DNA of 64,000 bases from Brevibacillus brevis (GTDB lineage Bacteria; Bacillota; Bacilli; Brevibacillales; Brevibacillaceae): assembly GCF_001039275.2 (NCBI RefSeq), contig NZ_CP030117.1, positions 4,092,001 through 4,156,000 of the forward strand, given 5' to 3'. The notes under the pieces were generated by a model. It was not told the origin of the DNA. It searched no databases and worked only from the letters and a program-made list of their open reading frames with translations. Shown one piece after another: positions 37,901 through 48,183 of the stretch; the stretch's first letter is position 1, and every line of letters starts with the position of its first letter. The translations under genes were made by a program, and so were the position numbers.

Positions 37901-38611
37901 TTAGGAGTGTTTCGTTTTCGCATCACCAACAAAGGCAGGCAGTTCGACCCGCTCTTTTTTGGCTACGCTGATTTGGACAAAATCTTGCAAGGAGTGCAAA
38001 ACACCTCCCGGCAAGTTCAACGCACTGTCTAGTGTGTCGGGATTTCCGATCGCTGTTACGACGAATGGAGCGGCCGACTTGATGCCGTTTACGATGATCG
38101 TGGGTCCAATGCAACGGATCTCGGAATTACTCACCACTCGCTGTCCGTTAATGCTGATCGCCTCTGCTCCTGCTGCACGCAGTTCATTGACGACCAGGCG
38201 CACATCCTGCTCATGTACGATGTAGTTCGCGATGTCTGCGCTGTTCGCTGCATTCTGGCTATCCTGCATCGTTATGACGATACCCGGCCCTTGGACAGCG
38301 ACTACCCCTGCCAGCATCCGCGCCGCATCCAGTTGACCGAGTGTCTCTGCAGCCTCCGATTTACGCTCCGCCATCGCTTCTTCCACTTTGCCCACCTGAC
38401 GCTGCAAATCGAGCAGTTGATTTTCAAGATGCCGATTTTGCTCCTTCTCAGCCAAAATTCGGTCATTCAATTGCGTTTCCTGTTGGAACAGCTGATCATT
38501 CATCCGCTCTTTGCGCGTAAGCTTGTTCGTTTCGAAGGAAGTGGCCACTAGAAAGCCGGTAGAAAACGTCACGATGGTTAAATACAAATGAAATTTGCGA
38601 CGACGACTCAT
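37901..38611 (-). CDS. ylxW: DUF881 protein (YlxW-like)
   Basis: A 236-residue DUF881 protein with one N-terminal helix (about 8-24), a long coiled coil (about 40-90, ENQLLDLQRQVGKVEEAMAE) and the DUF881 domain (VQGPGIVITMQDS, VNELRAAGAEAISINGQRV, AIGNPDTLDSAL). The domain has the same strand order as its neighbour, so the two arose by duplication. It starts 22 bases after divIB. Confidence 0.88.
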   Translation of the reverse strand: MSRRRKFHLYLTIVTFSTGFLVATSFETNKLTRKERMNDQLFQQETQLNDRILAEKEQNRHLENQLLDLQRQVGKVEEAMAERKSEAAETLGQLDAARMLAGVVAVQGPGIVITMQDSQNAANSADIANYIVHEQDVRLVVNELRAAGAEAISINGQRVVSNSEIRCIGPTIIVNGIKSAAPFVVTAIGNPDTLDSALNLPGGVLHSLQDFVQISVAKKERVELPAFVGDAKTKHS

Positions 38612-38633
38612 TGTCTACTTTCCCCTTTTTCAT

Positions 38634-39419
38634 TTACTGCTGTGGTTGCTCTTGCCCTTCCTGAATAGGAATAGCCCCTTGAGCCCCGTACGGAATAAAC
38701 CATGGCTGCTCAAACAAAGAGAGCACCCCTTTCGTATCTGGCGGCAATTCTTTCACGATCGTCGGATACCAGTTCATCATCTTGTCCAGCTTGTAGATAA
38801 CGCTTCGTACTTCATTCCCGTCTCGCATGTACAGCGTGACGCGTTGCTTGTCGTAAACCGTTGGCGTCAGTGTAATATCCGAAATCTCCGCGAGTACATC
38901 TGGCGATAATTTCGATAGCGACTTGGCGAGATGGGGAAGGAGCTCAGGTGAGGCCCACGAGCTAATCAATGGCCTGTCCACTACGCGCTTGGCGAAATTA
39001 ACCTGTTTGAGCACATAGCCATTGTCCAGTAAAGCATAGCGGCTTCCGTCCTGCCCACTCCAAAATGCGACGCGCTTTTGTTCAGTTATATGTAGCGTGA
39101 TCAATCCGGGGAAAGACCGGCTCACCGTCACATCTTTAATGGCCTCTAATGGTTTCAAGTTATTTCGTACACTGTTCTCCCATACGTTTAGAAACTGCAT
39201 GTCCTTTGTTAAGCCAGATTGTGCAATGATTTGCTCCGTCGTATAAATATCATTACCAATCACTCGAATCTCTTGCACCTTACTGTAAGGGGAACGGATA
39301 AAAACGATGATGAGAATGGTAAGAAAAAACAACACTAGCAGAATGACCAGCTTGCGGTTGCCCCTTCTTCTGGGGCGTTGTTGCTTGACTTGCGGAATGC
39401 GTTCCTCGTATACCGCCAT
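38634..39419 (-). CDS. divIB: Cell division protein DivIB/FtsQ
   Basis: Bitopic divisome protein of 261 residues that works with FtsL and DivIC to control septal synthesis. A basic cytoplasmic part (QQRPRRRGNRK) precedes one membrane helix at about 23-41. The POTRA domain at about 45-118 includes EIRVIGNDIYTTEQII. The FtsQ beta domain follows, and the tail is Gln/Pro rich. I chose ATG 39419 because GGAAGGG lies 7 nt upstream, in preference to starts at 39437 and 39452. A hairpin lies between murA and this gene. Confidence 0.93.
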   Translation of the reverse strand: MAVYEERIPQVKQQRPRRRGNRKLVILLVLFFLTILIIVFIRSPYSKVQEIRVIGNDIYTTEQIIAQSGLTKDMQFLNVWENSVRNNLKPLEAIKDVTVSRSFPGLITLHITEQKRVAFWSGQDGSRYALLDNGYVLKQVNFAKRVVDRPLISSWASPELLPHLAKSLSKLSPDVLAEISDITLTPTVYDKQRVTLYMRDGNEVRSVIYKLDKMMNWYPTIVKELPPDTKGVLSLFEQPWFIPYGAQGAIPIQEGQEQPQQ

Positions 39420-39519
39420 GGCCGTACCCTTCCTCATGTTTTTTAGGCTCATTGCCCAGAGCGAAAAAGTAAATTACTGGATGTCTTTCGAATAAATGTC
39501 ATTCAACAAAACAGGGAAA

Positions 39520-39539
39520 GCGGCATAACATTATGCCGC
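39520..39539 (-). terminator. Possible weak terminator hairpin between murA and divIB
   Basis: Near-perfect inverted repeat GCGGCATAA/TTATGCCGC, then TTTCCCTGTTTTG on the minus strand. The T-run is interrupted, so it may attenuate or stabilise an end rather than stop all transcription. Confidence 0.45.
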
Positions 39540-39553
39540 CCACTCTCCCCCGG

Positions 39554-40810
39554 TTAAATCGATACGCGTGATATATCGGCCCCTAATTGACGCAACTGCT
39601 CTTCCAGCCGATCGTATCCGCGATCGATATGATGGATCTGGTTCACCGTGGTAATACCTTCTGCAGCAAGCCCTGCGAGGACTAAGGCAGCACCTGCTCG
39701 AAGATCCGTAGCTTCGACATTCGTAGCGGTCAATTTATTGACACCCCGAATGATTGCGGAGCCAAGATCTACGTATATAGAGGCGCCCATTCGCGCCAAT
39801 TCATTCACATGTTTGAATCTTCCTTCAAAAATGGTCTCTTTGATGACACTTGTTCCCCTAGCCTGTGACAGAAACACCATCAGCTGCGCCTGCAAATCGG
39901 TTGGAAATCCGGGATAAGGCGAGGTAATGATCCGGTCGTAGGCACGTGGACGGGAGGTGCTTTTGATTTCCATTATATCATGGCGGGTCTTGATTTCAAC
40001 ACCGCAGCTACGGGCGACCTCAATCAATGCCGTCAATTGCTCAGGCAGAGTATTGGTCAGTTCAATGTGTCCCTGTGAAATACCGACAGCCAGCATATAG
40101 GTTCCTGTCACAATTCTGTCCGGTATGATCCGGTAACTAACGGAACGCAAGCGAGGTACACCACTGATCTCAATCGTATCGGTGCCTGCCCCTCTGATCC
40201 GCGCCCCCATTGCATTCAGGAAATTTTGGAGGTCGATGATTTCCGGTTCTCGTGCTGCATTACAAATTCGGGTCGTGCCTTTTGCCAGCACAGCCGCCAT
40301 CATGATATTTTCCGTTGCGCCCACACTAGGGAAGGAAAGAAAGATATTGGACCCACGTAATTGTTTGGCCCGAAATGTAATGTAGCCTTCCGTTTCTTCG
40401 ATTTTGGCTCCTAGCGCAGTCAATCCAGCCAAGTGCAAGTCAATCCTGCGCTCTCCAATGTCACATCCACCTGGCCTAGAAATTGTGACCTCACCCAGAC
40501 GTGCCAGGAGTGGTCCCGCCAAAAAAATCGAAGAACGCATTTGGCTCATTAAATCATCCGGCACCTGCGGGACACAGACAGACGTTGTATCCAGATCGAC
40601 ACATCCGTCCTCATGCTTCGTATTCGCCCCAAGCAACGTCAAGATTTCGAGCATGACTTTAATGTCTTTTAGATGGGGGACGTCATAGATATAGAATTGC
40701 CCTTCCGCGAGCACAGCAGCGGCTAGAATGGGAAGAGCAGCGTTCTTAGCACCTTGGATCCGAAGCGAACCGGACAGAGGTCTTCCTCCTTCGATCGCAA
40801 AAGTCTCCAA
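39554..40810 (-). CDS. murA: UDP-N-acetylglucosamine 1-carboxyvinyltransferase MurA
   Basis: First committed step of peptidoglycan synthesis: transfers enolpyruvate from PEP to UDP-GlcNAc. It has 418 residues in the EPSP-synthase fold. The catalytic, fosfomycin-binding cysteine is C116 in RPGGCDIGERRIDLH. The N-terminal GAKNAALPILAAAVL is also intact. In B. subtilis murA is not inside the dcw cluster, but here it directly follows murB by 15 bases. Confidence 0.97.
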   Translation of the reverse strand: METFAIEGGRPLSGSLRIQGAKNAALPILAAAVLAEGQFYIYDVPHLKDIKVMLEILTLLGANTKHEDGCVDLDTTSVCVPQVPDDLMSQMRSSIFLAGPLLARLGEVTISRPGGCDIGERRIDLHLAGLTALGAKIEETEGYITFRAKQLRGSNIFLSFPSVGATENIMMAAVLAKGTTRICNAAREPEIIDLQNFLNAMGARIRGAGTDTIEISGVPRLRSVSYRIIPDRIVTGTYMLAVGISQGHIELTNTLPEQLTALIEVARSCGVEIKTRHDIMEIKSTSRPRAYDRIITSPYPGFPTDLQAQLMVFLSQARGTSVIKETIFEGRFKHVNELARMGASIYVDLGSAIIRGVNKLTATNVEATDLRAGAALVLAGLAAEGITTVNQIHHIDRGYDRLEEQLRQLGADISRVSI

Positions 40811-40825
40811 ACTTTCACCTCCGTG

Positions 40826-41731
40826 TTACCCCTCGCCCACCACCAGGACTTCCGGATGCAGGTCAATCCCATTTTTCTCGAGAATGGTGCTCCGAACGTG
40901 ATCAATCAAGGTGAGGACGTCGGCAGCCGTTGCTCCTCCGCAATTCACGATGAAGTTGGAGTGTTTTTCTGAAACCTGAGCTCCTCCGATCCGATAACCC
41001 TTCAACCCAGCCGCCTCAATCAGACGACCTGCGTGGTCATTTGGCGGATTTCGGAACACGCTGCCGGCACACGGCATCTGCAGTGGCTGCGTATTGCGCC
41101 GTCGTTCCTTATTGGCAGCGAGCGTGCCCGCAATCTCTTTGCGATCTCCCGTCCTCAATTGAAAACGGGCCTCTAGCACGATCCCTTTTTGCTTTTGCAA
41201 AAGAGAAGTCCGATAACTAAAGCTCAGTTCCTCGTTACTCAACACTTTACTTTCGCCGTTTTCGAAAAGGATCTCGGCATCAATAAGAATACGTGAAAGA
41301 TCAGATCCGTGTGCCCCCGCATTCATATAGACGGCGCCGCCTACCGTACCAGGAATCCCTCCTGCAAACTCCATACCTGTTAATCCCATCTTGCCTGTCT
41401 CCACCGCCAGGCGGATCATGGAATATCCGGCACCCACACACACCTCTTCGCCCTTGAACTCACAGTGGCTCAAGCCCTCGGCCACTTTAAGCACGGCTCC
41501 ACGTATCCCTCTGTCCCTCACCAGAAGGTTTGAACCGCGCCCGATTACACTCCAAGGAATTTCATGACGATGGAGGATCTGCAAGGCTTTTTGCAAGGAT
41601 GCTTTATCCTTGGGTTGGATTAACAAATCAGCAGGACCCCCGATCCGCCACGTTGTATGATTAGCAAGGGGTTCATCGGTCCACACTTTTTCGATTCCTG
41701 CTTGCATGAGTTCATCTGCGATCTTTTTCAT
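40826..41731 (-). CDS. murB: UDP-N-acetylmuramate dehydrogenase MurB
   Basis: Reduces the enolpyruvyl group to give UDP-MurNAc with FAD and NADPH, 301 residues. FAD-binding patches are VIGRGSNLLVRDRG and GIPGTVGGAVYMNAGAHG. The late GSVFRNP and SEKHSNFIVN place it in the short type II group of Firmicutes. I chose ATG 41731 because AGGAGG lies 7 nt upstream, rather than a 30-codon longer frame. It lies between murG and murA. Confidence 0.96.
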   Translation of the reverse strand: MKKIADELMQAGIEKVWTDEPLANHTTWRIGGPADLLIQPKDKASLQKALQILHRHEIPWSVIGRGSNLLVRDRGIRGAVLKVAEGLSHCEFKGEEVCVGAGYSMIRLAVETGKMGLTGMEFAGGIPGTVGGAVYMNAGAHGSDLSRILIDAEILFENGESKVLSNEELSFSYRTSLLQKQKGIVLEARFQLRTGDRKEIAGTLAANKERRRNTQPLQMPCAGSVFRNPPNDHAGRLIEAAGLKGYRIGGAQVSEKHSNFIVNCGGATAADVLTLIDHVRSTILEKNGIDLHPEVLVVGEG

Positions 41732-41833
41732 TTGTGAACCTCCTGATACGTTTGCTAGGTCGGACCTAGTCTTCTCACGTGTTTGCTCCATACTATGCGT
41801 TCGCCCAGATCGGCGTGACAATCGCCCATCTGA

Positions 41834-42937
41834 TCATTTTTTTCGTGTAATCGCCTCTAATTGACGGACAATTTCCGTCGCAGCCTGCGGCATCCCCAAG
41901 GAAAGAGAACTGTTTTTCATTTTTTCCCATTTCGCTGGATTGGCAAGGATATTTTCCAAGGAAAGGAGCAAGCTCTCTCCGGTAAGCTCCCGCTCTACAA
42001 TGACATGAGCTGCCCCTGCGCGCTCCAATCCCCTTGCATTTTTCTCTTGATGGTTGTTCGTGACATACGGGGACGGAATCAAGATCGAAGGCACACCTAG
42101 TGCTGTTATTTCTGCCAAGGTCGATGCCCCTGCACGACCAATCAATACATGCGTTGCCGCCAAAACATCCGGCATATTATGGACGAAAGGAAGCACAGAA
42201 ATGTTACTTGGAAGTGTTCCCAGTTCACGAAGCTGTGCTGAAATCGTTTCAAAATGAACGTCGCCCGTCACATATACAAAATGAATATCGGTATAATTGC
42301 CCAACTGTGTAACAACCGAAAGCACGGCCTCATTGATTGCCCGCGCTCCCCTGCTCCCCCCAAAGATCAGCACGATTTTTTTGCTGTTGTCCAAGCCCAA
42401 AAAGCTACGTCCCGCCTCTGCATTACCGTGCATGACTTCCGTTGCACGAGGGTTGCCGGTCAGTACTGTTTTAGAAGCGGGGAAATGGGCAAGCGATTCT
42501 TTGAACGAGACGGCCACCCGAGTAACGGAACGAGAAAGAAACTTGTTGGTCAAGCCCGGCACTACGTTTTGCTCATGGATGAGAGTCGGAATCCCCAATC
42601 GCGAAGCTGCATATACGACTGGACCACATACGTATCCACCCGTCCCAATTACGACATCCGGCTTGAACTCGCGCAGCATTTGCTTGGCATCGCCAACTGC
42701 CCGGACGAATTTCCACAAGGTCTTCAGGTTGTCCAACGACAGCTTGCGCTTCAACCCGCTAATTTCCACGGATTGGAAAGGAATATTTGATTTTGGAACC
42801 AAACCTGCTTCCAAGCCTTTTTTACTGCCAATATACAAAAAGGCAGCCTGCGGATTTTGGCGGGAAACTTCCCTCGCCACCGCAAGCGCCGGATAAATAT
42901 GTCCACCTGTGCCACCGCCTGTTAAGACGACACGCAT
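41834..42937 (-). CDS. murG: UDP-GlcNAc--undecaprenyl-PP-MurNAc-pentapeptide transferase MurG
   Basis: Makes lipid II from lipid I on the inner membrane face, 367 residues. The N-terminal glycine motif VVLTGGGTGGHIYPALAVA and the C-terminal nucleotide loop GRAGASTLAEITALGVPSILIPSPY are diagnostic of this GT28 enzyme. I chose ATG 42937 because AAGGGTG lies 7 nt upstream; the frame continues into spoVE only as a shadow. It follows spoVE by about 80 bases. Confidence 0.97.
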   Translation of the reverse strand: MRVVLTGGGTGGHIYPALAVAREVSRQNPQAAFLYIGSKKGLEAGLVPKSNIPFQSVEISGLKRKLSLDNLKTLWKFVRAVGDAKQMLREFKPDVVIGTGGYVCGPVVYAASRLGIPTLIHEQNVVPGLTNKFLSRSVTRVAVSFKESLAHFPASKTVLTGNPRATEVMHGNAEAGRSFLGLDNSKKIVLIFGGSRGARAINEAVLSVVTQLGNYTDIHFVYVTGDVHFETISAQLRELGTLPSNISVLPFVHNMPDVLAATHVLIGRAGASTLAEITALGVPSILIPSPYVTNNHQEKNARGLERAGAAHVIVERELTGESLLLSLENILANPAKWEKMKNSSLSLGMPQAATEIVRQLEAITRKK

Positions 42938-43017
42938 ACGTTCACACCCTTTTTTGAGAAGGAGTAGCAATAGGCTGATTTTCTTGCTTATTGCATACTC
43001 CCTGTTGAGGTTTCTAT

Positions 43018-44112
43018 TTATCGAGAAAAACGAGAGATGTTCAACAAGACACCTACACCAGTGAGCATCAGTGTCAATGATGAACCACCGTAGCTTAAGA
43101 ACGGCAACGTGATCCCTGTCACCGGAAACATCCCTGTCACCACGCCAATATTGATGACCACCTGGATGGCAATCATGCCGATGATCCCTAGAGCAAGCAT
43201 GCTTCCGAATAAATCTGGAGCCGTAATCGCCGTCCGCATTCCCCTCCACAACAAGAGGAGGAAAAGCAGGAGTATGAGCGTGCCTCCGATAAAGCCAAGC
43301 TCCTCCGCGACAATCGAGAATATAAAATCATTGTAAGGCTCAGGAAGATACAAGTGCTTCTGTCTGCTTTGCCCCAGACCAAGACCCAACAAACCGCCGG
43401 GACCTATTGCGTAAAGGGATTGGATGATTTGATAGCCGGTATTGAGCGGGTCAGACCACGGATCGAGGAAGGACGTAATCCTTTTAATTCGGTAAGGTGC
43501 TGACAAAACCAAGCCGATGAAGCCAGCAACTCCGATCATTCCTAATCCGACAAAATGACTGATCCGTGCACCTGAAGCAAAAATCATGACAACTGCTGTT
43601 CCCATCAAAACCGTTCCTGTGCCCAAATCCGGTTGTAGCATGATCAAGCCAAAACAAAGAACTGGGATTCCCAAGGCAGGCATAAGACCTTTTCGGAACA
43701 AGACAATTTGCTTCTGATTATCTGCGAGCCACCTCGCCAAGAATGCAACGACGCCAAGCTTCGCAAATTCACCCGGCTGAATACCAAAAGCTCCAAAACC
43801 AAGCCAGCTTTTCGAGCCATTTACTTCAATCCCGATGATCAAAACCAGAATCAACAAACCGATGCTCATCAAATACCCTGGCTTGGCCCATTGCTTCCAC
43901 ACCCAGTAGTCGATATTCATCGTAATGTACATGGATGTAATCCCTAACAGAGCGAAGATCAGTTGCCTCTTGGCAAAAAAATACGGATCAGAAAATGGCG
44001 GCTTTTGCGCCACGATCGCGCTGGCGCTGTACACCATCACGATGCCAATTCCCAATAAAAAAAGTGTTGCAAAAATAATTACGAAGTCGGGGGCAGAGCG
44101 TACCTTGCTCAT
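43018..44112 (-). CDS. spoVE: SEDS glycosyltransferase SpoVE/FtsW
   Basis: Lipid II polymerase of the SEDS family, 364 residues with about ten membrane helices. The conserved large-loop patch is PYNDFIFSIVAEELGFIGG, and the end GMFPVTGITLPFLSYGGSSL matches FtsW/SpoVE. Its position between murD and murG is that of spoVE in B. subtilis, where SpoVE works with SpoVD in spore cortex synthesis. Whether it also serves as vegetative FtsW here cannot be decided without the rest of the genome. Confidence 0.93.
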   Translation of the reverse strand: MSKVRSAPDFVIIFATLFLLGIGIVMVYSASAIVAQKPPFSDPYFFAKRQLIFALLGITSMYITMNIDYWVWKQWAKPGYLMSIGLLILVLIIGIEVNGSKSWLGFGAFGIQPGEFAKLGVVAFLARWLADNQKQIVLFRKGLMPALGIPVLCFGLIMLQPDLGTGTVLMGTAVVMIFASGARISHFVGLGMIGVAGFIGLVLSAPYRIKRITSFLDPWSDPLNTGYQIIQSLYAIGPGGLLGLGLGQSRQKHLYLPEPYNDFIFSIVAEELGFIGGTLILLLFLLLLWRGMRTAITAPDLFGSMLALGIIGMIAIQVVINIGVVTGMFPVTGITLPFLSYGGSSLTLMLTGVGVLLNISRFSR

Positions 44113-44177
44113 TGTGCCAGGTCATCCTTTCTCATGCCGTCCCGCTTTTGTCATATTCTTGATGGTACAGTGGGACG

Positions 44178-45542
44178 TTATGCTAGGCTTGTTTTAAGTC
44201 TATGCACGCCGTCCTTAAACATGCTCCCCCTTGTCTCAAACGAAGGAAACATGTCCCAACTCGCACAAGCAGGGCTCAGTAAGACCACATCACCTGATTC
44301 GGCCAACCGGGAAGCAGCAAGAACGGCTTTTTCCACAGTATCGACATGGATACGCTCATTAATCCCTGCTTCCTGAGCACGTTCCAGTAAAATTGGAGCC
44401 GTTTGCCCGAGAGCGATGACTGCTTTTACCCGACCTTGGATCACAGGTAGCAGTTCCCGAAAATCAACACCACGATCGAGCCCGCCGCAAATCCATACAA
44501 CCGGCTCCTTGCACGCTTGCAAGGCACGCGATGCCGCTTCCGGGTTGGTCGCTTTTGAATCATTGAAGTATTTGACACCGCGAATCGAATCTACGAACTC
44601 CATCCGGTGCTCTACCCCTGGGAAGGTAGTAAGAACTTGTATAATCGATTGCTTGTCCGCGCCCGCGAGCTTCGCAACTAGAATCGCCGCCAGAGCGTTG
44701 TCCAGATGAGGAACGGTAATGTCCGCTATCGCTACGATTGGCTCTGTATTCCCATTCCCATCCGCAAGCAGGATCAAACCATCCTTGACAAAAGCTCCCT
44801 TTGGAACCTCTTTACTCTTGCTAAAGTAGTAGATATCTGCCGGGAGGTCTTTACATTTTTCTACGATCTCTGGTTGGTCATATGGCAAGATAGCTGCGTC
44901 ATCTGCCGTTTGGTTCGCAAACATTTTCAGTTTGGCTGCCAAATACTCTTCCATGGTGTGATGGTAATCCAGATGTGCAGGATACAGATTGAGCAAAACA
45001 CCGATATGCGGGCGGAATTCCCTTGTCCCCATCAGTTGGAAGCTACTCAATTCGGCAACGAGCCATTCATCGGGACCAGCTTCCTCCGCCAGGCCGCACA
45101 ACACGGTACCAATGTTGCCTCCTACCTTCGCATCCAGACCCGCTTCTTTAAAAATCAGTCCGACGAGCGTAGTGGTCGTGGTCTTGCCATTGGAGCCTGT
45201 AATGCCGATAATCGGTGCCTTGGCAATCTGGGAGGCCAGCTCCACTTCCGTCACCACAGGAATACCAAGTGCCTGCGCCTGCTTGACGGGTGCCGCTTCA
45301 TACGGAATCCCCGGATTTTTAACCACAAGCGCTACTCCTTCATGAATCAGATCATCTGGGTGATAGCCGCAAATGACCGGAATCCCCAACGATTCCAGCT
45401 CTTCTATCCCCACCGCTTCTTCACGTGGTTTTTTATCATTTACGACGACATGAGCACCAAAGCGGTGTAGCAGTTTTGCCACTGCGACACCGCTCTTTGC
45501 CATACCAATAACGACGACATGCTTATCTTGAAAACGCATCAT
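44178..45542 (-). CDS. murD: UDP-MurNAc-L-alanine--D-glutamate ligase MurD
   Basis: Adds D-glutamate to UDP-MurNAc-L-Ala, 454 residues. The ATP loop [16 protein letters not shown] is at about 113-128. The central [11 protein letters not shown] and [12 protein letters not shown] and the C-terminal [11 protein letters not shown] are intact. It overlaps mraY by 4 nt (ATGA), indicating coupled translation, and is followed by spoVE after about 65 bases. Confidence 0.98.
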   Translation of the reverse strand: MMRFQDKHVVVIGMAKSGVAVAKLLHRFGAHVVVNDKKPREEAVGIEELESLGIPVICGYHPDDLIHEGVALVVKNPGIPYEAAPVKQAQALGIPVVTEVELASQIAKAPIIGITGSNGKTTTTTLVGLIFKEAGLDAKVGGNIGTVLCGLAEEAGPDEWLVAELSSFQLMGTREFRPHIGVLLNLYPAHLDYHHTMEEYLAAKLKMFANQTADDAAILPYDQPEIVEKCKDLPADIYYFSKSKEVPKGAFVKDGLILLADGNGNTEPIVAIADITVPHLDNALAAILVAKLAGADKQSIIQVLTTFPGVEHRMEFVDSIRGVKYFNDSKATNPEAASRALQACKEPVVWICGGLDRGVDFRELLPVIQGRVKAVIALGQTAPILLERAQEAGINERIHVDTVEKAVLAASRLAESGDVVLLSPACASWDMFPSFETRGSMFKDGVHRLKTSLA

Positions 45543-46510
45543 CTGATTGTCACCACCTCAAGGTATACACCCAATCCAGCAAAGAACATACCGACGAGCC
45601 AGAACGTGACAACCACGCGCCACTCTGACCAGCCTGTTAATTCAAAATGATGATGCAGGGGACTCATACGGAAAATGCGCTTTCCACGTGTCTTAAAGGA
45701 GACTACCTGCATAATAACAGAGAGCGTCTCGACAACAAATACCCCACCGATAATAGCCAAGAGCAATTCCGTCTTGGTCATGATTGCAATTCCCGCCAGC
45801 GCTCCACCAAGTCCGAGTGAACCAGTATCACCCATGAACACGCGTGCCGGATGTGCATTGAAGACGAGGAAGCCAAGTAGCGCACCTACAACAGCCGCAC
45901 TAAAAATTGCGGTGTCATAATCTTGACCAAACCATGCGATGATCGCATAAGCACCAAAAGCAATCGCTCCCGTCCCTGCTAAAAGTCCATCCACGCCATC
46001 TGTGATGTTAACGGCATTCGTTGTACCCACCAAGAGGAACAACAGGAATGGGAAGTAGAAATAGCCGAGCTCCAGCTTCCACGGTGTACCTGGCAGATGG
46101 ATAGACGTGTCATGCCCCATCATGAGCAGCAAAATATAAGCGCCGATTGCCAAGACAATCTGACCAGCAAACTTCTGTTTGGCGGTCAACCCGAGGTTGC
46201 GTTTTTTCTTGATTTTGATGAAATCATCCAGAAACCCGATTAAACCGTATCCGAGAGTCACCAATAACAGGAAGTAAATTTCCATTTTCGCATTAGCAAA
46301 CTTCAGCACGGTAAATATGAGTGCCAAAAGAATGATGGTGCCTCCCATGGTGGGAGTTCCAGCCTTCTTATAATGGGATTGCGGTCCTTCCTCACGAATT
46401 GCCTGCCCAAATTTCAGGCGGCGAAGGAATGGAATAAACAATGGGCCAATGAGTACGGCGATGAGAAACGCAGCGACGATCGTGACGATTAGGACGTTGT
46501 CAACGAACAT
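45539..46510 (-). CDS. mraY: Phospho-MurNAc-pentapeptide transferase MraY
   Basis: Integral membrane enzyme that forms lipid I, 323 residues and about ten helices. Active-site patches are [39 protein letters not shown] and the HHHFE motif in [12 protein letters not shown]. It starts 42 bases after murE and overlaps murD by 4 nt. Confidence 0.98.
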   Translation of the reverse strand: MFVDNVLIVTIVAAFLIAVLIGPLFIPFLRRLKFGQAIREEGPQSHYKKAGTPTMGGTIILLALIFTVLKFANAKMEIYFLLLVTLGYGLIGFLDDFIKIKKKRNLGLTAKQKFAGQIVLAIGAYILLLMMGHDTSIHLPGTPWKLELGYFYFPFLLFLLVGTTNAVNITDGVDGLLAGTGAIAFGAYAIIAWFGQDYDTAIFSAAVVGALLGFLVFNAHPARVFMGDTGSLGLGGALAGIAIMTKTELLLAIIGGVFVVETLSVIMQVVSFKTRGKRIFRMSPLHHHFELTGWSEWRVVVTFWLVGMFFAGLGVYLEVVTIR

Positions 46511-46552
46511 GCCCGAGCCTCCTTTCTTTCGATGCAGTGTGTGGCATCTGTT

Positions 46553-48031
46553 TTATTCTTGGTTGTACCGGGCAATCGCTTCGCGCGCAACTTCACGGTC
46601 ATCGAAGGGCAATACCTGGTCTTTTATAATTTGATACGTTTCGTGTCCTTTTCCGGCGATCAAGATCACATCATCCGGCTTTGCAAGCGAAACGGCATGC
46701 GCAATCGCTTCGCGTCGGTCTGCCAGTGCCGTATAACGATCAGGTGCCACTTCTGACAAGCCAGCCAGCATGTCATCGAGAATCGCCTGCGGCTCCTCTG
46801 AGCGCGGATTATCTGATGTTAAGACGGTCAGATCCGCATATTTCGTTGCAATTTGCGCCATGATTGGGCGTTTGGTTCGATCCCTGTCGCCTCCGCAGCC
46901 AACGATGCAAAATACGTTGCCACGCGCAAATTCTTTGACTGTCATCAACGCATTTTCCAAGCTGTCTGGCGTGTGGGAATAGTCGACGAGTACGGCAAAC
47001 GGCTGACCAGCATCTACTGCTTCAAATCGCCCATTTACGCCCGATACTGCTTCCAGGCTCGCTTTGATTTCTTCTAGTGGAATACCTTCTGCGAGTGTAA
47101 CCGCGATGGCTGCCAAAGCGTTATACACATTGAACTTTCCCATCAGCTTCAAGTTCAGACGCGCACTGCCAGCGAAGCTTTCGACTGTAAAAGAAGTTCC
47201 TTTACTGGTGATTTCGATTTGCTTTGCCCTTACATCTGCCGGTTGATCAATGCCGTATGTAATGACTCGCGCCGGTGTAACGGTAGCATATAATTCGGAC
47301 GCCTCATCATCCGCATTCAGTACAGCTGTTTTTAAACGGTCTGTGTCATAGCTGTTGCCCAGCTGGGAAAACAACAATGATTTGGCGTAGCGATAGTTTT
47401 CCATCGTTTTATGATAGTCGAGGTGATCCTGCGTCAGGTTGGTGAAAACCGCTGTATGGATTTCGCAACCGCGGACTCTTCCCAGCTCCAGTGCATGAGA
47501 GGAAACCTCAATAATCGCATAGTCTGTGTTTACATCGCACATGCGACGAAAGCTTCTTTGCAGATCTATGGCATCCGGAGTCGTATTTTTGACTTCCTCC
47601 GTTACGTCTCCAATTCTCATATGGATCGTTCCGATTAAGCCTGTTTGCTTGCTTTGATCGCTCAAAATTTTGTCGATCAGATGCGTAGTGGTCGTCTTGC
47701 CATTTGTCCCCGTTACGCCAATGACTTTTACTTCTTTCGTAGGAGATCCGAAAATACGATCAGCCAGCATAGCCATTGCCCGCCGGGTATCCGGTACTTT
47801 GACAATAGTCGCTGGCACGTCCAGATCTTGTTCGGATAACACGGCAACGGCACCATCCTTCACCGCCTGGGCCGCGAACGTATGTCCATCCACGGTATAT
47901 CCAGTCAGACAGACAAACAAGTAGCCGGGCTTTACCTGGCGCGAGTCTGCTGTCAAACCCGTAATCTCCATGCTGTCATCCCCCGAAACCGTTACTGGCA
48001 ACAAAGGCATGAGCAGATCCCGTAGAAACAT
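46553..48031 (-). CDS. murE: UDP-MurNAc-tripeptide ligase MurE (meso-DAP type)
   Basis: Adds the third stem residue, 492 residues. The ATP loop is GVTGTNGKTTTTHLI (about 110-125). The substrate motif DNPR in TSDNPRSEEP indicates meso-diaminopimelate rather than lysine. I chose ATG 48031 because GGGGTG lies 8 nt upstream and homologues begin near the LRDLL motif; the frame is open 16 codons further. It follows spoVD by about 150 bases. Confidence 0.96.
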   Translation of the reverse strand: MFLRDLLMPLLPVTVSGDDSMEITGLTADSRQVKPGYLFVCLTGYTVDGHTFAAQAVKDGAVAVLSEQDLDVPATIVKVPDTRRAMAMLADRIFGSPTKEVKVIGVTGTNGKTTTTHLIDKILSDQSKQTGLIGTIHMRIGDVTEEVKNTTPDAIDLQRSFRRMCDVNTDYAIIEVSSHALELGRVRGCEIHTAVFTNLTQDHLDYHKTMENYRYAKSLLFSQLGNSYDTDRLKTAVLNADDEASELYATVTPARVITYGIDQPADVRAKQIEITSKGTSFTVESFAGSARLNLKLMGKFNVYNALAAIAVTLAEGIPLEEIKASLEAVSGVNGRFEAVDAGQPFAVLVDYSHTPDSLENALMTVKEFARGNVFCIVGCGGDRDRTKRPIMAQIATKYADLTVLTSDNPRSEEPQAILDDMLAGLSEVAPDRYTALADRREAIAHAVSLAKPDDVILIAGKGHETYQIIKDQVLPFDDREVAREAIARYNQE

Positions 48032-48183
48032 GAAACAGGCACCCCATTCTCCAACTAGTATAGACAGAAATTTGAACATTTGTACTTGGCTACGCCGATC
48101 ATTTAGGCGCAGTCTTGACGAACAAAGGCAGAGCGAACGTAGACAAGCCTACTCCCCTCCGCCTTCGAAATCTCATTTTATAG

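Noticed and set aside
42938..43249. N-terminal extension of murG
   Set aside because: The extra 104 codons overlap spoVE in another frame. The true start (MRVVLTGGGTGGH) has its own ribosome site.
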